Part shown: piece by piece, positions 7,473 through 16,800 of the stretch
Layout: every line of letters begins with the position of its first letter
Numbering within the stretch: position 1 is the stretch's first letter
Assembly (NCBI GenBank): GCA_025451035.1
Contig: JANWLE010000061.1
Location: 1-36,117, forward strand
Origin: Solirubrobacteraceae bacterium
GTDB lineage: Bacteria; Actinomycetota; Thermoleophilia; Solirubrobacterales; Solirubrobacteraceae
Reading direction: 5' to 3'
DNA length: 36,117 nt
The notes under the pieces: model-generated
Told to the model about the DNA's origin: nothing
The model's input: only the letters and a program-made list of their open reading frames with translations
The model's database searches: none
Translations under genes and position numbers: made by a program

Positions 7473-8392
7473 GCATCCTGATCGACGCTGAGACCACCTT
7501 CATCGTGCAGGGAATAACAGGCCGCGAGGCCGTCAATCTCACGCGCGAGTGCCTGGACTACGGCGCCGGCGCGAAGATCGTTGGCGGCGTCACCCCGGGG
7601 CGCCTCGGCCGCGAGGTGCACGGCGTGCCCGTGTTCGACACGGTCGCGCAGGCCGTCGAGCATCACGGTGCACCGATCGACGGGTCGGTCGTGACGGTGC
7701 CCCCCGCCTTCACCAAGGACGCCGTGTTCGAGGCGATCGAGAACGGCATCAAGCTGATCGTGATCGTCACCGAGCGCATCCCCCGCCGCGACGTGGCCCA
7801 GATGGTCGAGCTGGCCACGCTGCGCGGCGCGCGCATCATCGGCCCCAACTGCCTCGGCATCATCGTGCCCGACGTGATCAAGATGGGTGGCATCGGCGGC
7901 CCCGCCCGTAACGCCGCCCAGGCCTACACGCCCGGTCCGATCGGCGTGATCTCGCGCTCGGGCGGCATGACGACCGAGATGTCCTCCACACTGTCAGCCT
8001 CAGGGCTCGGACAGTCAACGGCCGTGTCGATCGGTGGCGACGCCATCATCGGCTCCTCATACGCCGAGCTGATGCCACAGTTCGAGGCTGACGAGCAGAC
8101 GCAGGGGATCGTCATCTACACCGAGCCGGGTGGCCGAATGGAGGCCGAGCTGGCGCATTGGGTGACAGAGGACAACTCACGGCTGCCGATCGTGGCGTTC
8201 ATGGCCGGGCGCTTCATGGACGAGATGCCAGGGATGAGCTTTGGCCACGCTGGCACGATCGTGGAAGGCAAGGAGGACACCGCCACCGAGAAGATCGCCC
8301 GCCTCGCCCAAGCTGGCATAACGGTGGCTGAGCGAATCGAGGACATCCCCGATTTGATTGGCGCCAAGATCGCAGAGAGGAGCGCGGTATGA
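7469..8392 (+). CDS. sucD: Succinyl-CoA synthetase-like alpha subunit
   Basis: A 307-residue alpha subunit holding the CoA-binding Rossmann domain and the phosphohistidine. The ATG at 7469 overlaps the sucC stop (ATGA), showing translational coupling; a longer open frame from 7352 lies inside sucC and is rejected. Motifs: 'FIVQGITGREAVNLTRE' (CoA binding), 'GGVTPGRLGREVHGVPVF', 'IIGPNCLGIIVPD', 'VISRSGGMTTEMSS', 'GQSTAVSIGGDAIIGSS', the TEPGG equivalent of GEIGG, and the active-site GHAGTI with the phospho-acceptor His at residue 260. Classical SucD ends near 290 residues; this has an extra 'GRFMDEMPGMSF' before the His loop. It is a complete, probably active pair with sucC. Confidence 0.9.
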   Translation: MSILIDAETTFIVQGITGREAVNLTRECLDYGAGAKIVGGVTPGRLGREVHGVPVFDTVAQAVEHHGAPIDGSVVTVPPAFTKDAVFEAIENGIKLIVIVTERIPRRDVAQMVELATLRGARIIGPNCLGIIVPDVIKMGGIGGPARNAAQAYTPGPIGVISRSGGMTTEMSSTLSASGLGQSTAVSIGGDAIIGSSYAELMPQFEADEQTQGIVIYTEPGGRMEAELAHWVTEDNSRLPIVAFMAGRFMDEMPGMSFGHAGTIVEGKEDTATEKIARLAQAGITVAERIEDIPDLIGAKIAERSAV

Positions 8393-8640
8393 GAGCGGAC
8401 GGCACGTTCATCGCGGTCGAGGTCTCCGACGAGGCGGCCGCCGACGCGGCGCTCGCCGCCAAGCTCACGGAAGCCTGTCCGGTGGACATCTACGCCCAGG
8501 CGACTGACGGGGCGCTGGAGCTGGTTGAGCGCAACCTCGACGAGTGCGTGCTTTGCGGTCTATGCCTGGTCGCCGCGCCGCAAGACACCGTCAGGGTGAT
8601 CAAGCTCTATGACGGTGAAGCCTGCCTTGCGGCCGTCTGA
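8389..8640 (+). CDS. Small single-cluster ferredoxin, FixX-like
   Basis: An 83-residue protein whose ATG overlaps the sucD stop (ATGA), so it is made together with the synthetase subunits. It carries ACP near residue 30 and CVLCGLC at 53-59. In two-half bacterial ferredoxins, the 'CP' cysteine of the first half and the CxxCxxC of the second bind the same cluster. Cys30, 53, 56 and 59 thus form a full set for one [4Fe-4S] cluster. The last Cys of the second half is replaced by Ala (VAAP), so the other cluster is lost. This layout is like FixX. It probably transfers electrons for a partner oxidoreductase, perhaps a 2-oxoacid:ferredoxin oxidoreductase or an ETF system not in this window. Confidence 0.8.
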   Translation: MRADGTFIAVEVSDEAAADAALAAKLTEACPVDIYAQATDGALELVERNLDECVLCGLCLVAAPQDTVRVIKLYDGEACLAAV

Positions 8641-8717
8641 GTAGCTGCCGCTTGCCAGGATCTGCCGCGCAACGTCGGCCTGTGCTTGGCGCTGGCCCAG
8701 TAACTGCGCCGAGGCCC

Positions 8718-9842
8718 TCACCACCGCAGCAGCAGCAGCCCGACCGTCACCCCGGGGCCAACCGTGACCATCAATCCGAGCTCTCCCGCACGCGGCTGAC
8801 AGCGGTCGAGCGTGCGCCTCATCACGTAGAAGATCGAGGGGGTGCCGACATTGCCGTGTTCGGCCAGCACGTCGTAGCTGACCGCCACCTCCTCGTTGGA
8901 GAGCGCCAGCGCCTCCTGGATGCTCTCGATGATGCGCCTACCGCCCGGATGGATCAGCCAGTGGTCCACCGCTCCGCGCCCCAAGCCCTCCGCGCCGAGG
9001 AAGTCGTCTACCAGCCCTCCCAGGCCGTCGCCGGCCATCTCGGGAAGCTCACGGACCAAATGAAGGTAGCTGTCCTCGGAGGTCAGATGCATGCGCACCG
9101 CGTCGAGCGTGCCCGGGATCTGGTGGACCTTGGAGGCGATGATCGAGGGGCTCCGCTGGGCTGGCGCTCCGTCCACGGACGAGTCCGACGCGCCGTCGGG
9201 GAATTCGATCAACACGGCGGCGCAGCCGTCGCCGAAGATCGCGGAGCCGACGGTCTTGCTGCGCGTGTCGTCTGGTCGCGCGCCCATGAGGATGCCCGCC
9301 ATGCTCTCGGCGGCTACGACGAGGGCCTTCTTGCCGGGGCACTCCCGCAGCGCCTGCGACGCTAGCCGCATGAGTGGCACGGCGCTCGCACAGCCGACCC
9401 CCAGCACGTGGTACTTATCGGTGGAGGGATCCATCTCGTAGTAGTCCACGAGCCGGTGAGCGATGGTGGGACCTCCGAGCGAGTACAGGCTCGCGCTGAC
9501 CACCACGCCGAGCTCGGAGGGATCGACCTCAAGCGCATCGACCGCCCGTACGGAGTCCCCGAAAAGCTGGTCCTCGATCGCGAGCGTCCGTCCCTGAACG
9601 GTCGTGGCCAGAAACTCATCAGTCAGCCTCAGCTGGCGACGCTGGATCCCGCAGCGGCCGAAGATGCGCTGAGCGAACTCGTCGTCCGCCAAGCCGAGAA
9701 GCTCGAGCACATCCTCCTGGGTGAAGGACGTCTCGGGTTCGGCCAGCTGAAGCCCGCTGATGAGCGGAAGGCCAGCGTTCAGGTCGTTTTGCGCGAGTTG
9801 CCCTGTCTGCAGGGTAGGCAGGTCGGCTCCTATAGCCTTCAA
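8718..9842 (-). CDS. Type III polyketide synthase (chalcone/stilbene synthase family)
   Basis: A 374-residue homodimeric condensing enzyme that extends an acyl-CoA starter with malonyl-CoA units and cyclises the product, usually to a phenol, resorcinol or pyrone. The Cys-His-Asn triad is visible: Cys151 in GVGCASAVPLM, His298 in 'HWLIHPGGRRII' and Asn331 in 'EHGNVGTPSIFYV'. HPGG is typical of type III PKS rather than KAS III. Its C-terminus 'LGLMVTVGPGVTVGLLLLRW' carries the family's GPG loop. The TTG at 9842, with GGGGGAT upstream, is the likely start, although the N-terminus is uncertain. It is divergent from the sulfotransferase gene and convergent with the ferredoxin. The starter and product cannot be read from sequence. 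Confidence 0.9.
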   Translation of the reverse strand: MKAIGADLPTLQTGQLAQNDLNAGLPLISGLQLAEPETSFTQEDVLELLGLADDEFAQRIFGRCGIQRRQLRLTDEFLATTVQGRTLAIEDQLFGDSVRAVDALEVDPSELGVVVSASLYSLGGPTIAHRLVDYYEMDPSTDKYHVLGVGCASAVPLMRLASQALRECPGKKALVVAAESMAGILMGARPDDTRSKTVGSAIFGDGCAAVLIEFPDGASDSSVDGAPAQRSPSIIASKVHQIPGTLDAVRMHLTSEDSYLHLVRELPEMAGDGLGGLVDDFLGAEGLGRGAVDHWLIHPGGRRIIESIQEALALSNEEVAVSYDVLAEHGNVGTPSIFYVMRRTLDRCQPRAGELGLMVTVGPGVTVGLLLLRW

Positions 9843-10124
9843 GAGAGATCCCCCGGGGTTATTCGGGTCGTGTCAAGGACATGGGGACGGGTCGGACAGC
9901 GAGGATACGAAAACAACCCGTCGACAGCCGCAAAAGAGCTGCTTCTCTACGAGATTTCTTCATAGACTCTTCATCCTATCCACATGCTTCTTCACATACT
10001 TCTCGGCGGGCGCTCTTGAAGAGATGCCCTCTTTCGAAGGAAGAGCGCACCGATCAGACCGTCAGCTTCGCCAATATTCACCAGCCGAAGGGATGACAAC
10101 TGCCATGAGCACGGAGGTACGAGG
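9843..10124. promoter_or_regulatory. Divergent intergenic region between PKS and sulfotransferase
   Basis: A 282-base gap between two diverging genes. It contains a stretch (about 9940-10030) that is clearly richer in A/T than the rest of the window. A shared regulatory region is likely by position, but I see no promoter boxes that I trust. A seven-codon reading frame (10104-10127) overlaps the sulfotransferase ATG and may be a leader or chance. Confidence 0.4.
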
Positions 10125-10883
10125 ATGAGACTCATTGGAGCTGGCCTGCCACGCACCGGCACGCTTACGCAGAAGGTCGCGCTGGAGATGCTGGGCTTCG
10201 AGCCGTGCTACCACTGGGTCAACGTCCTCGCTGACCTCAACCAGGTTGACGTCTGGAACCGCGCGCTCGACGGAGAGCCGGTGTGGGACGAGGTCTTCGA
10301 CGGCTGCCACGCCACCGTCGACTGGCCCGGAGGCTACTTCTGGCGCGAGCTGATGGACTACTACCCCGACGCCAAGGTCCTGCTCAGCGTGCGCGATCCC
10401 GAGAAGTGGGAGCCGAGCTTCAGAGAGACGATCTGGAACATGGGCCACGGCGAGAATCTGATCAACTTGGTTTCCAGCGCCCGCGCCCTCATCGACCCGC
10501 AATGGAGCCGCTACGTGCAGCTCGTCGATCGCATGTTCTGGAGCGGCAAGGGCACGTTCGCCGCAAGCGGGCACGAACTGCCCGAGCAGCTGATCGCCGA
10601 GTTCAAGCGCCACAACGAAGAGGTCGAAGCGACCGTGCCGCCGGAGCGGCTGCTCGTGTGGAACGTCAGTGAAGGCTGGGAGCCGCTGTGCGAGTTCCTC
10701 GAGGTCCCCGTGCCGGACGAGCCGCTGCCGCACGCCAACGACCGCGAGACCTTCCTCGGACGAGTCGTCGACGGTGCCCTCGCATCGCTACAGACATGGC
10801 GCGCCAGCGAGACGCAGGCCGGCGAGACGCACGGCGCCGCAGTAGGTGACGCCGACGCGCGCGATGCCGCCGCGCCGGCCTAG
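10125..10883 (+). CDS. Sulfotransferase family protein (PAPS-dependent)
   Basis: A 252-residue cytosolic protein expected to move a sulfuryl group from PAPS to an alcohol, phenol or amine. The 5'-phosphosulfate loop is 'GAGLPRTGTLTQKVALEML' (about residues 5-23), with RTGT in the P-loop-like turn. The 3'-phosphate motif follows in 'KVLLSVRDPEKWEPS'. 'LGFEPCYHW' and the 'HNEEVEATVPPERLLVWNV' block with 'GWEPLCEFLEVPVPDEPLP' are typical of the Sulfotransfer_4 type. GGAGG lies 7-11 bases before the ATG. The last 40 residues are low-complexity (Ala, Asp, Gly). It lies 23 bases before the arylsulfotransferase gene, probably in one transcript. The acceptor is unknown; a PKS-derived phenol is an attractive guess. 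Confidence 0.88.
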   Translation: MRLIGAGLPRTGTLTQKVALEMLGFEPCYHWVNVLADLNQVDVWNRALDGEPVWDEVFDGCHATVDWPGGYFWRELMDYYPDAKVLLSVRDPEKWEPSFRETIWNMGHGENLINLVSSARALIDPQWSRYVQLVDRMFWSGKGTFAASGHELPEQLIAEFKRHNEEVEATVPPERLLVWNVSEGWEPLCEFLEVPVPDEPLPHANDRETFLGRVVDGALASLQTWRASETQAGETHGAAVGDADARDAAAPA

Positions 10884-10906
10884 CAAGCCAAGCCGCTGCC
10901 CCTGAC

Positions 10907-12793
10907 ATGAGCAGAGCGCGCCTTCTCCTGACCCTGCTCACAGTCATCGCCGCGATCGCAGCGGCGGTCGTGTTCGGCAGCGGAGTTCTGCACAAACCGC
11001 AGCCGGCCCGGACGCGCTCGCCGGCATGCCTGCCGGACGCGCAGGATCACACCGCCAAGCTGGAAGGACTGCCCCTCTTCGTATCGCCGGCCCCAGCGAG
11101 CGCCACCGCGAGCCCGTACACACAGATCAGCTTCCTGGGGTTGCCACCCCGGCAGATCCGCGAGGTGTCCGTCGTCGGTCAGCGCAGCGGCACACACACG
11201 GGACATCTCCGCGGCTACCACCAGGGAGACGGGGTGAGCTTCCTGCCCGACCACCACTTCCTCGACGGCGAGCGCGTAGACGTGCGCGCGGTGATCGGCG
11301 CGAGCGCCCAAGGCAAGAAGGTCGCGTTCTCCTTCCGCGTGGATACGCCTTATCCGACGCTGGGGGTGGCGGAATTCCCCAACCCGACAGCCGCCGCGGC
11401 CGACTACGAGAGCTTCCACACGCTCCCAGGAGTCCAGGCGCCGATCCTGACCGTCACGAGACCCGACCGAGATCCCACGGCGGGCGACATCTTCACCACC
11501 AACGGACCGGGCCCCGGGAAGTACGGGCCGCTGATCTACACGCCGCAAGGCCGACTCGTCTGGTTTGAGCAACTCCCGCACGGCGCCAGCGCCGTGAACC
11601 TCAACGTACAGAGCTACGAGGGCCACCCTGATCTGACTTTCTGGCAAGGCAAGGTCCTCTCGCTCGGCTTCGGGCAGGGAGAAGACATCGTCATGAACTC
11701 CCACTACCAGACGGTCGCCCGTGTCACCGGCGGCAACGGTCTGCAGGCGGACCTGCACGACTTCCGGCTCGCTCCCGGCGGGATCGCGTACATCACGGCA
11801 TACAACCCGATCCTCTGCGACCTATCCGCAGCCGGGGGAGCCAGCGACGGGTCGATCGTGGACACGGCGATCCAGGAGATCGACATCGCGACCGGTCTGG
11901 TGCGCTGGGAATGGCACAGCCTCGACCACATCGGTGTCAGCGAATCGCAGACCGCGGCTAGCACGAACACGGCCCCATGGGATTACTTGCATCTGAACTC
12001 GATCGACCTCGAGCCGGACGGGGATCTCCTTCTTTCCGCCCGCAGCACCTGGGCCGCCTATCAGCTCGAGCGCGGCACGGGCAGGATCCTCTGGCGCCTC
12101 GGCGGCAGCAAAAGCTCGTTCAAGCTGGGCCCAGGCACCGCCACCGCCTGGCAGCACGACGGGCGCATGCTGCCCAACGGGGAAATCACTTTCTTCGACA
12201 ACGGTTCCAACCCGCCGGTGCACAGCCAGTCACGGGCCCTGCGGATCGCGCTCGACCCCGCGACCCGCAAGGCCTCTCTGCGCTCCGTCTATACGCACCC
12301 CGGCCCGCTGCTCTCGGTCAGCCAAGGCAACGCGCAGACGCTCTCCGACGGCAACACGGTCGTTGGCTATGGCTCGGTGCCGCAGATCAGCGAGTACGAC
12401 AGGCATGGCTCGCTGCTGTTCGACGCCCACCTGGCCCTCGGCATGGACTCCTATCGCGACCTCCGCTTTCCCTGGAAAGGGCGGCCGCTGAGCCCGCCGA
12501 CAGTACACGCCAACCTGAACAGCACAGACGAAGAGACGATCCTCTACATGAGCTGGAACGGCTCGACCGAAGTCGCGTCATGGCGCGTGCTGGCCGGACG
12601 CCGCCGCCAGTCGCTCACACCGCAGATCACGACTCCCACCAGCGGCTTCGAGAGCACGGCGATACTGCCAGCGCGCTGGACGTTCGTGGCGGTGCAGGCG
12701 CTGGACTCGACAGGACGTGTCCTGTCGACTTCGCAGCCGACCCCCGTAGCGAGCTACGTCTCGTCCTTTCCGGGCGCTGGAAGCTCCGGTTGA
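10907..12793 (+). CDS. Secreted/anchored arylsulfotransferase (ASST_2-type beta-propeller)
   Basis: A 628-residue protein with an N-terminal hydrophobic helix (about 5-24), an Ig-like region (about 70-148) and a propeller domain (about 160-620). ASSTs move sulfate directly from one phenol to another without PAPS, outside the cytoplasm. Candidate active-site residues conserved with the fused copy at 13860 are His284 (DLHDF), His362-x-Asn364 (LHLNS), Arg379 (SARSTWA) and His417 (WQHDG). The H-x-N to Arg spacing (17) resembles E. coli AssT His356/Asn358/Arg374 as I recall it. Also typical are RILWRLGG and 'NGEITFFDNG'. It follows the sulfotransferase by 23 bases. Enzyme activity of this branch is inferred from family membership. 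Confidence 0.85.
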   Translation: MSRARLLLTLLTVIAAIAAAVVFGSGVLHKPQPARTRSPACLPDAQDHTAKLEGLPLFVSPAPASATASPYTQISFLGLPPRQIREVSVVGQRSGTHTGHLRGYHQGDGVSFLPDHHFLDGERVDVRAVIGASAQGKKVAFSFRVDTPYPTLGVAEFPNPTAAAADYESFHTLPGVQAPILTVTRPDRDPTAGDIFTTNGPGPGKYGPLIYTPQGRLVWFEQLPHGASAVNLNVQSYEGHPDLTFWQGKVLSLGFGQGEDIVMNSHYQTVARVTGGNGLQADLHDFRLAPGGIAYITAYNPILCDLSAAGGASDGSIVDTAIQEIDIATGLVRWEWHSLDHIGVSESQTAASTNTAPWDYLHLNSIDLEPDGDLLLSARSTWAAYQLERGTGRILWRLGGSKSSFKLGPGTATAWQHDGRMLPNGEITFFDNGSNPPVHSQSRALRIALDPATRKASLRSVYTHPGPLLSVSQGNAQTLSDGNTVVGYGSVPQISEYDRHGSLLFDAHLALGMDSYRDLRFPWKGRPLSPPTVHANLNSTDEETILYMSWNGSTEVASWRVLAGRRRQSLTPQITTPTSGFESTAILPARWTFVAVQALDSTGRVLSTSQPTPVASYVSSFPGAGSSG

Positions 12794-12823
12794 GGCGATT
12801 GTTGGGGTGACTGCAGGAAGCGA

Positions 12824-12982
12824 CTAGTAGGACGGCGGGCGGGATGGCAACTTGTGCGTGGAGGTGCTGCTGCCGCTTTTCGTCGTGGGGCCCGCAGATT
12901 TCCCGCCACACCCCGCGATCGCCACGGTGGCCGCCACGATGGCCAGCAGCGTCAGCGCGGTAATTAGCGGCGTTCGTCTCAT
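12824..12982 (-). CDS. Small putative lipoprotein, 52 residues
   Basis: An ATG at 12982 is preceded by AGGAG at a proper distance. It opens a frame with positively charged residues (MRRTP), a hydrophobic stretch (LITALTLLAIVAATVAI) and the lipobox AIAGC followed by GG. The mature part is short and Ser/Thr-rich and ends RPPSY. Design and ending resemble the next lipoprotein (13126-13539). The signal peptide plus ribosome binding site make it credible. Its function is unknown. It lies head-on to the arylsulfotransferase gene at 10907. Confidence 0.6.
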   Translation of the reverse strand: MRRTPLITALTLLAIVAATVAIAGCGGKSAGPTTKSGSSTSTHKLPSRPPSY

Positions 12983-13125
12983 CGGCCTGACTCCTGTTGG
13001 TCGTTTGGGGGCTTCTGCCTCACCCTACCAGGGGCTCGCGGGGGCCAATCGTCTCGGGCCGAGGCCTCCACCCATCCAGCTAGCCCGCTGCGGAAAAGCC
13101 GCCTTCGGGCGCTCGGCGTCGTTTC

Positions 13126-13539
13126 CTAATAGGCGCTCGAAGGCGTGGAGGTGGTGTTGGCGGGCGTCGTCGTCGTGGACGTTTTCGTGGGAGCGCCGGT
13201 GGTCGCGGGCGGCGTAGCGGTTTTTTCGCTTACCTTCGGTTCGCTGCTTGCAGGCCTCGGCGCGGGCGCGGCGGTCGTCCTCACCGGTTCAGTAGACCTG
13301 GCGACGGGCGCCGCCGCCGTGGTCGAGGATTCCACTGGCACAGCACTAGCCGCCGTGGTTTTGTGGGACACCGTCGTTTTGCGGTGCCTGGGCCTCGGAG
13401 CCACCTTCTTGGCGTGGCGGCTCTGAAGCGCGCTCTTTGCGGGCTGCGGCAGGTGCGTGGAGCTCACGTGCGAGCCGCTACCGCCGCAGCCTGTCAGCGC
13501 GACCGCGGCGACGGTCATTGTCAGCAACGCTCGTTTCAT
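13126..13539 (-). CDS. Thr/Pro/Ala-rich putative lipoprotein
   Basis: A 137-residue protein with signal 'MKRALLTMTVAAVALTGC' carrying the lipobox ALTGC, then GGSGS. The rest is low-complexity: a basic part (about 37-60, RHAKKVAPRPRHRKTT) and a Thr/Pro/Ala/Ser-rich tail ending PSSAY. AGGAG precedes the ATG. No fold is recognisable; it looks like an extended surface or cell-wall-spanning linker protein. With the 52-residue lipoprotein downstream on the same strand it forms a pair between the two ASST genes, so both may assist in that system. That link is inference. Confidence 0.75.
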   Translation of the reverse strand: MKRALLTMTVAAVALTGCGGSGSHVSSTHLPQPAKSALQSRHAKKVAPRPRHRKTTVSHKTTAASAVPVESSTTAAAPVARSTEPVRTTAAPAPRPASSEPKVSEKTATPPATTGAPTKTSTTTTPANTTSTPSSAY

Positions 13540-13859
13540 GGTCCGGGCTCCTAGTTGTCGCTCAAGAACTTCCTTCTCGAGTCAGATTACAGGAGGCCAG
13601 CCACTGATCCGCCACATCAGCCGAGCCGCGCACGGCACACGCCGTCAGATACCCAAACCGGCGTCCTAGCGCCACTTGTAAGGCAACAACGGCCGGCGCG
13701 TTCTGTACGATCAGAGCGCTGCCCATGCCGGAGCGGGGCGATTTTCCGCGCCAGGCATCGTCGCCGCTCGAGACCCCTACTAGTCTGGGCTTTGCTCAGT
13801 TCCGGGACATCCGGTACGGCCGACGAAGGGATCCAAGCTCTTGAACGGGATCGAGGCTG
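13540..13859. other. 320-base divergent gap, no gene seen
   Basis: It lies between the leftward lipoprotein gene and the rightward fusion gene and probably carries both promoters. Short open frames here lack ribosome binding sites and recognisable content. I find no convincing promoter boxes, repeats or hairpins. Confidence 0.4.
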
Positions 13860-16800
13860 ATGCACAAGCACGACGGGACGGTAAAAGCAGGGGACGAGAC
13901 GGGCGAGACTACGGTGGGCGGCCTCGCCGTCGCTGACCACGGTCACATCCAGACAGTACCCGCGGAGTCAGCCCCAGCAGCTAAGCGGCTGGGCCCGCTC
14001 AGGCTGGGGTCACGCTCCAGTTGGCTGCTAGCCGTCTGCTGCGCGGCTCAGTTCATGGTCATCCTCGACCTGAGCATCGTCAACGTGGCGCTGCCCTCGA
14101 TCAAGTTCAGTCTGGGGTTCACCGCGCCGGAACTGCAATGGATCGTCGACGCGTATGCGATCACGTTTGCCGGCTTTTTGATGCTCGGGGGTCGAGCAGC
14201 CGATCATTTCGGGCAGCGGCGCACGTTCGTCCTGGCGCTGTTCTTGTTCGCCCTCGCTTCGCTGGCGGGCGGCATAGCGTCAGACCGCAGCATGCTCATC
14301 GCCGCGCGCGCCTTCCAAGGCTTCGGCGGCGCGCTGATGGCGGCCTGCTCCCTGGCGATCATCACGGCGTCGTTTCCACCGGGCCCCAAGCTCAACCGCG
14401 CTATCGGCCTGTGGGCTGCCATGAATGGCGCGGGCGGCGCGGCCGGCATGCTTTTCGGCGGGCTGCTCACGGAAGTCAGCTGGCGCTGGGTGCTATTGAT
14501 CAACCCCCCGATCGCGATCGCCGCCGCGCTGGTCGCCTACGTCGTTGTGCAGGAGCGCCGCCGGGCCGGACACGGCAACTTTGACCTCGCTGGCGCACTT
14601 ACACTGACGATCGGCCAGATGGTCCTGGTGTACGGGGTCGTGGAAGCCGGCCTGGCAGGCTGGGACACGCTGGCGGCGCTCGGCCCGATCCTCGGAGGCG
14701 CCGCGCTGCTTGTCGTATTCGGCGTGATCGAGACGCGCCTGGCGTCCGCCCCGCTGATTCCCTTCAAGGAGCTCACCAAGCCGTTGCGGACCGCCAACAA
14801 CATCGTGCTGCTGTTCAGCGCGTCGCTGTTTCCCATGTGGTTTGTGAGCTCTCTCTACCTGCAGCAGGTGCTAGGTCTCTCGCCTCTGGACACAGGCCTC
14901 ATCTTCCTGCCGATGACACTGATGATCATGCTGGTCGCCTCTCGCGCCGGCAAGCTCGTCAACAGCTTCGGCGTGCGGCCCGTGCTGGGCGGCGGCTTGA
15001 TCATGCTGACAGCGGGGATGCTGCTGCTCGCGAGGATCGGCGCCGCCGGCAGCTCGATCGTGTACGTGATGATCCCCGGCTTGCTCACCGCCGCGGGGAT
15101 CGCGATGTCGATCGTCCCCTCCACGATCGCCGCGACCCAGGGATCCAAGGAGGGGCAGGCGGGTCTAGCGTCCGGCCTGGTGAACACCTCGCGCCAGATC
15201 GGAGGTGGCCTCGGGCTCGCGGTCCTTGTCACGCTCGCCACCCAGCGCACCACCCACCTGATTGGCGCGGGACAGCAGGTGCCGCAAGCGTTGACCAACG
15301 GCTTCCGCCTCGCCTACCTGATTGGCGCTGGGCTGGCCGGGGCGGCCGCGCTCGTCACCTTCACGTCGCTGCCCAAGCCCGCGGCGGCGAGCGCCGCACG
15401 GCGCCTCATGGCCACGATTGGGGTGATCGTCGCGGCATTCGTCGGGGTCTGCCTGTCGATCAGCACTCACGGCTCCCCCGTCGGCGCATACATCACCAAT
15501 GGCGCCTACAGCTTCCTCTCCGCGCCCTCGCTTCACCCGCCGAAGCTGCACGCTATCGCCTCGACGGCTACCGGCAGGCTCGCGCCGGGTTACATCTTCA
15601 CCGCCGACTTCTACGACCTCAACTACCCGCCGATGGTCGGCCAGAGTGGACCGCTGATCCTGGACAACCAGCTGCAGCCAGTCTGGTTTGAGCCGGTGCC
15701 CGAAAAGTACGTCGCCGCGAACCTCGGCCTGCAGACCTATCAGGGCAAGCCCGTCCTGGCGTGGTGGCAGGGTGACATCACAAGCACCGGGCAAACCGAG
15801 AGCGGCGAAGACGTCATCGTCAACCGGCACTACCAGAAGGTCGCGACGCTGAGGGCCACGGGCGGCTGGGTTCTCACCCTGCACGAGATCGCGATCGACG
15901 GGGAAGACGCATGGGTCACCGCGAACAAGAACGTGCCGATGGACCTCTCCAAGTACGGCGGCGCATACAACGGCGCGTTGATCGACTCAGCTGTGCAGGA
16001 GTACAACCTGAAGACCGGCAAGCTGCTATTCAACTGGGACGCGCTGCAGCACATCCCGCTGAACGACTCCTACGCGACCCTGCCGACGAACGGGTTTCCC
16101 TGGGATGCCTACCACGTCAACGCCATCGACGTCACCGGCAACGGCACCGTCGTCGTCTCGATGCGCAACACCTGGGCGGCCTATGCAGTGAACACCTCCA
16201 CCAGCAAGATCGAATGGACGCTCGGCGGCAAGCACTCGAGCTTCAAGTTCGGCTCAGGCGCCGAGTTTGAGTGGCAGCACAACGTGGTGGTGTATCCCGG
16301 CACCCCGCTGGTCACGCTGTTTGACGACCACTGCTGCCAGATCACCAGTGGCGGCAAGTATGTCGAACCGAACGGTCCGTCTCGCGGGCTCGTGCTCAGG
16401 CTGGATCAGCGTGCGCACACCGCTACGCTCGCCGGCCAATACACCCGTGCCGGGGACTTCGACACCGACTACATGGGCAGCATGGAGCCACTGCCAAACG
16501 GCAACGAGTTCGTCGGCTGGGGAGCTGAACCGTACTTCTCCGAGTACGACACCTCAGGCCACCCGCTCCTGGACGCTGCTTTCCCCAGGCCAGATCTCAC
16601 CTACAGAGCGGTCCGGGAGCCATGGGTGGGGCTGCCTCTGTACCCGCCGGCTGGAGCTGCCCGTCACAGCGCTGACAAGACCACTGTGTACGCGAGCTGG
16701 AACGGCGCCACCCAGGTCGCCTCGTGGCGTGTGCTGGCGAGGTCCGCCGCACGCCGACAGGTCATCGTGGCGAGCAAGCCGAAGTCAGGGTTTGAGACGG

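Noticed and set aside
9760-10128. 122-codon frame in the PKS-sulfotransferase gap
   Set aside because: No family content, overlaps the PKS 5' end, and the composition is unlike its neighbours.
13555-13859. Open frames in the gap before the exporter fusion gene
   Set aside because: No ribosome binding sites, low-complexity Arg/Pro/Ser content, not recognisable.
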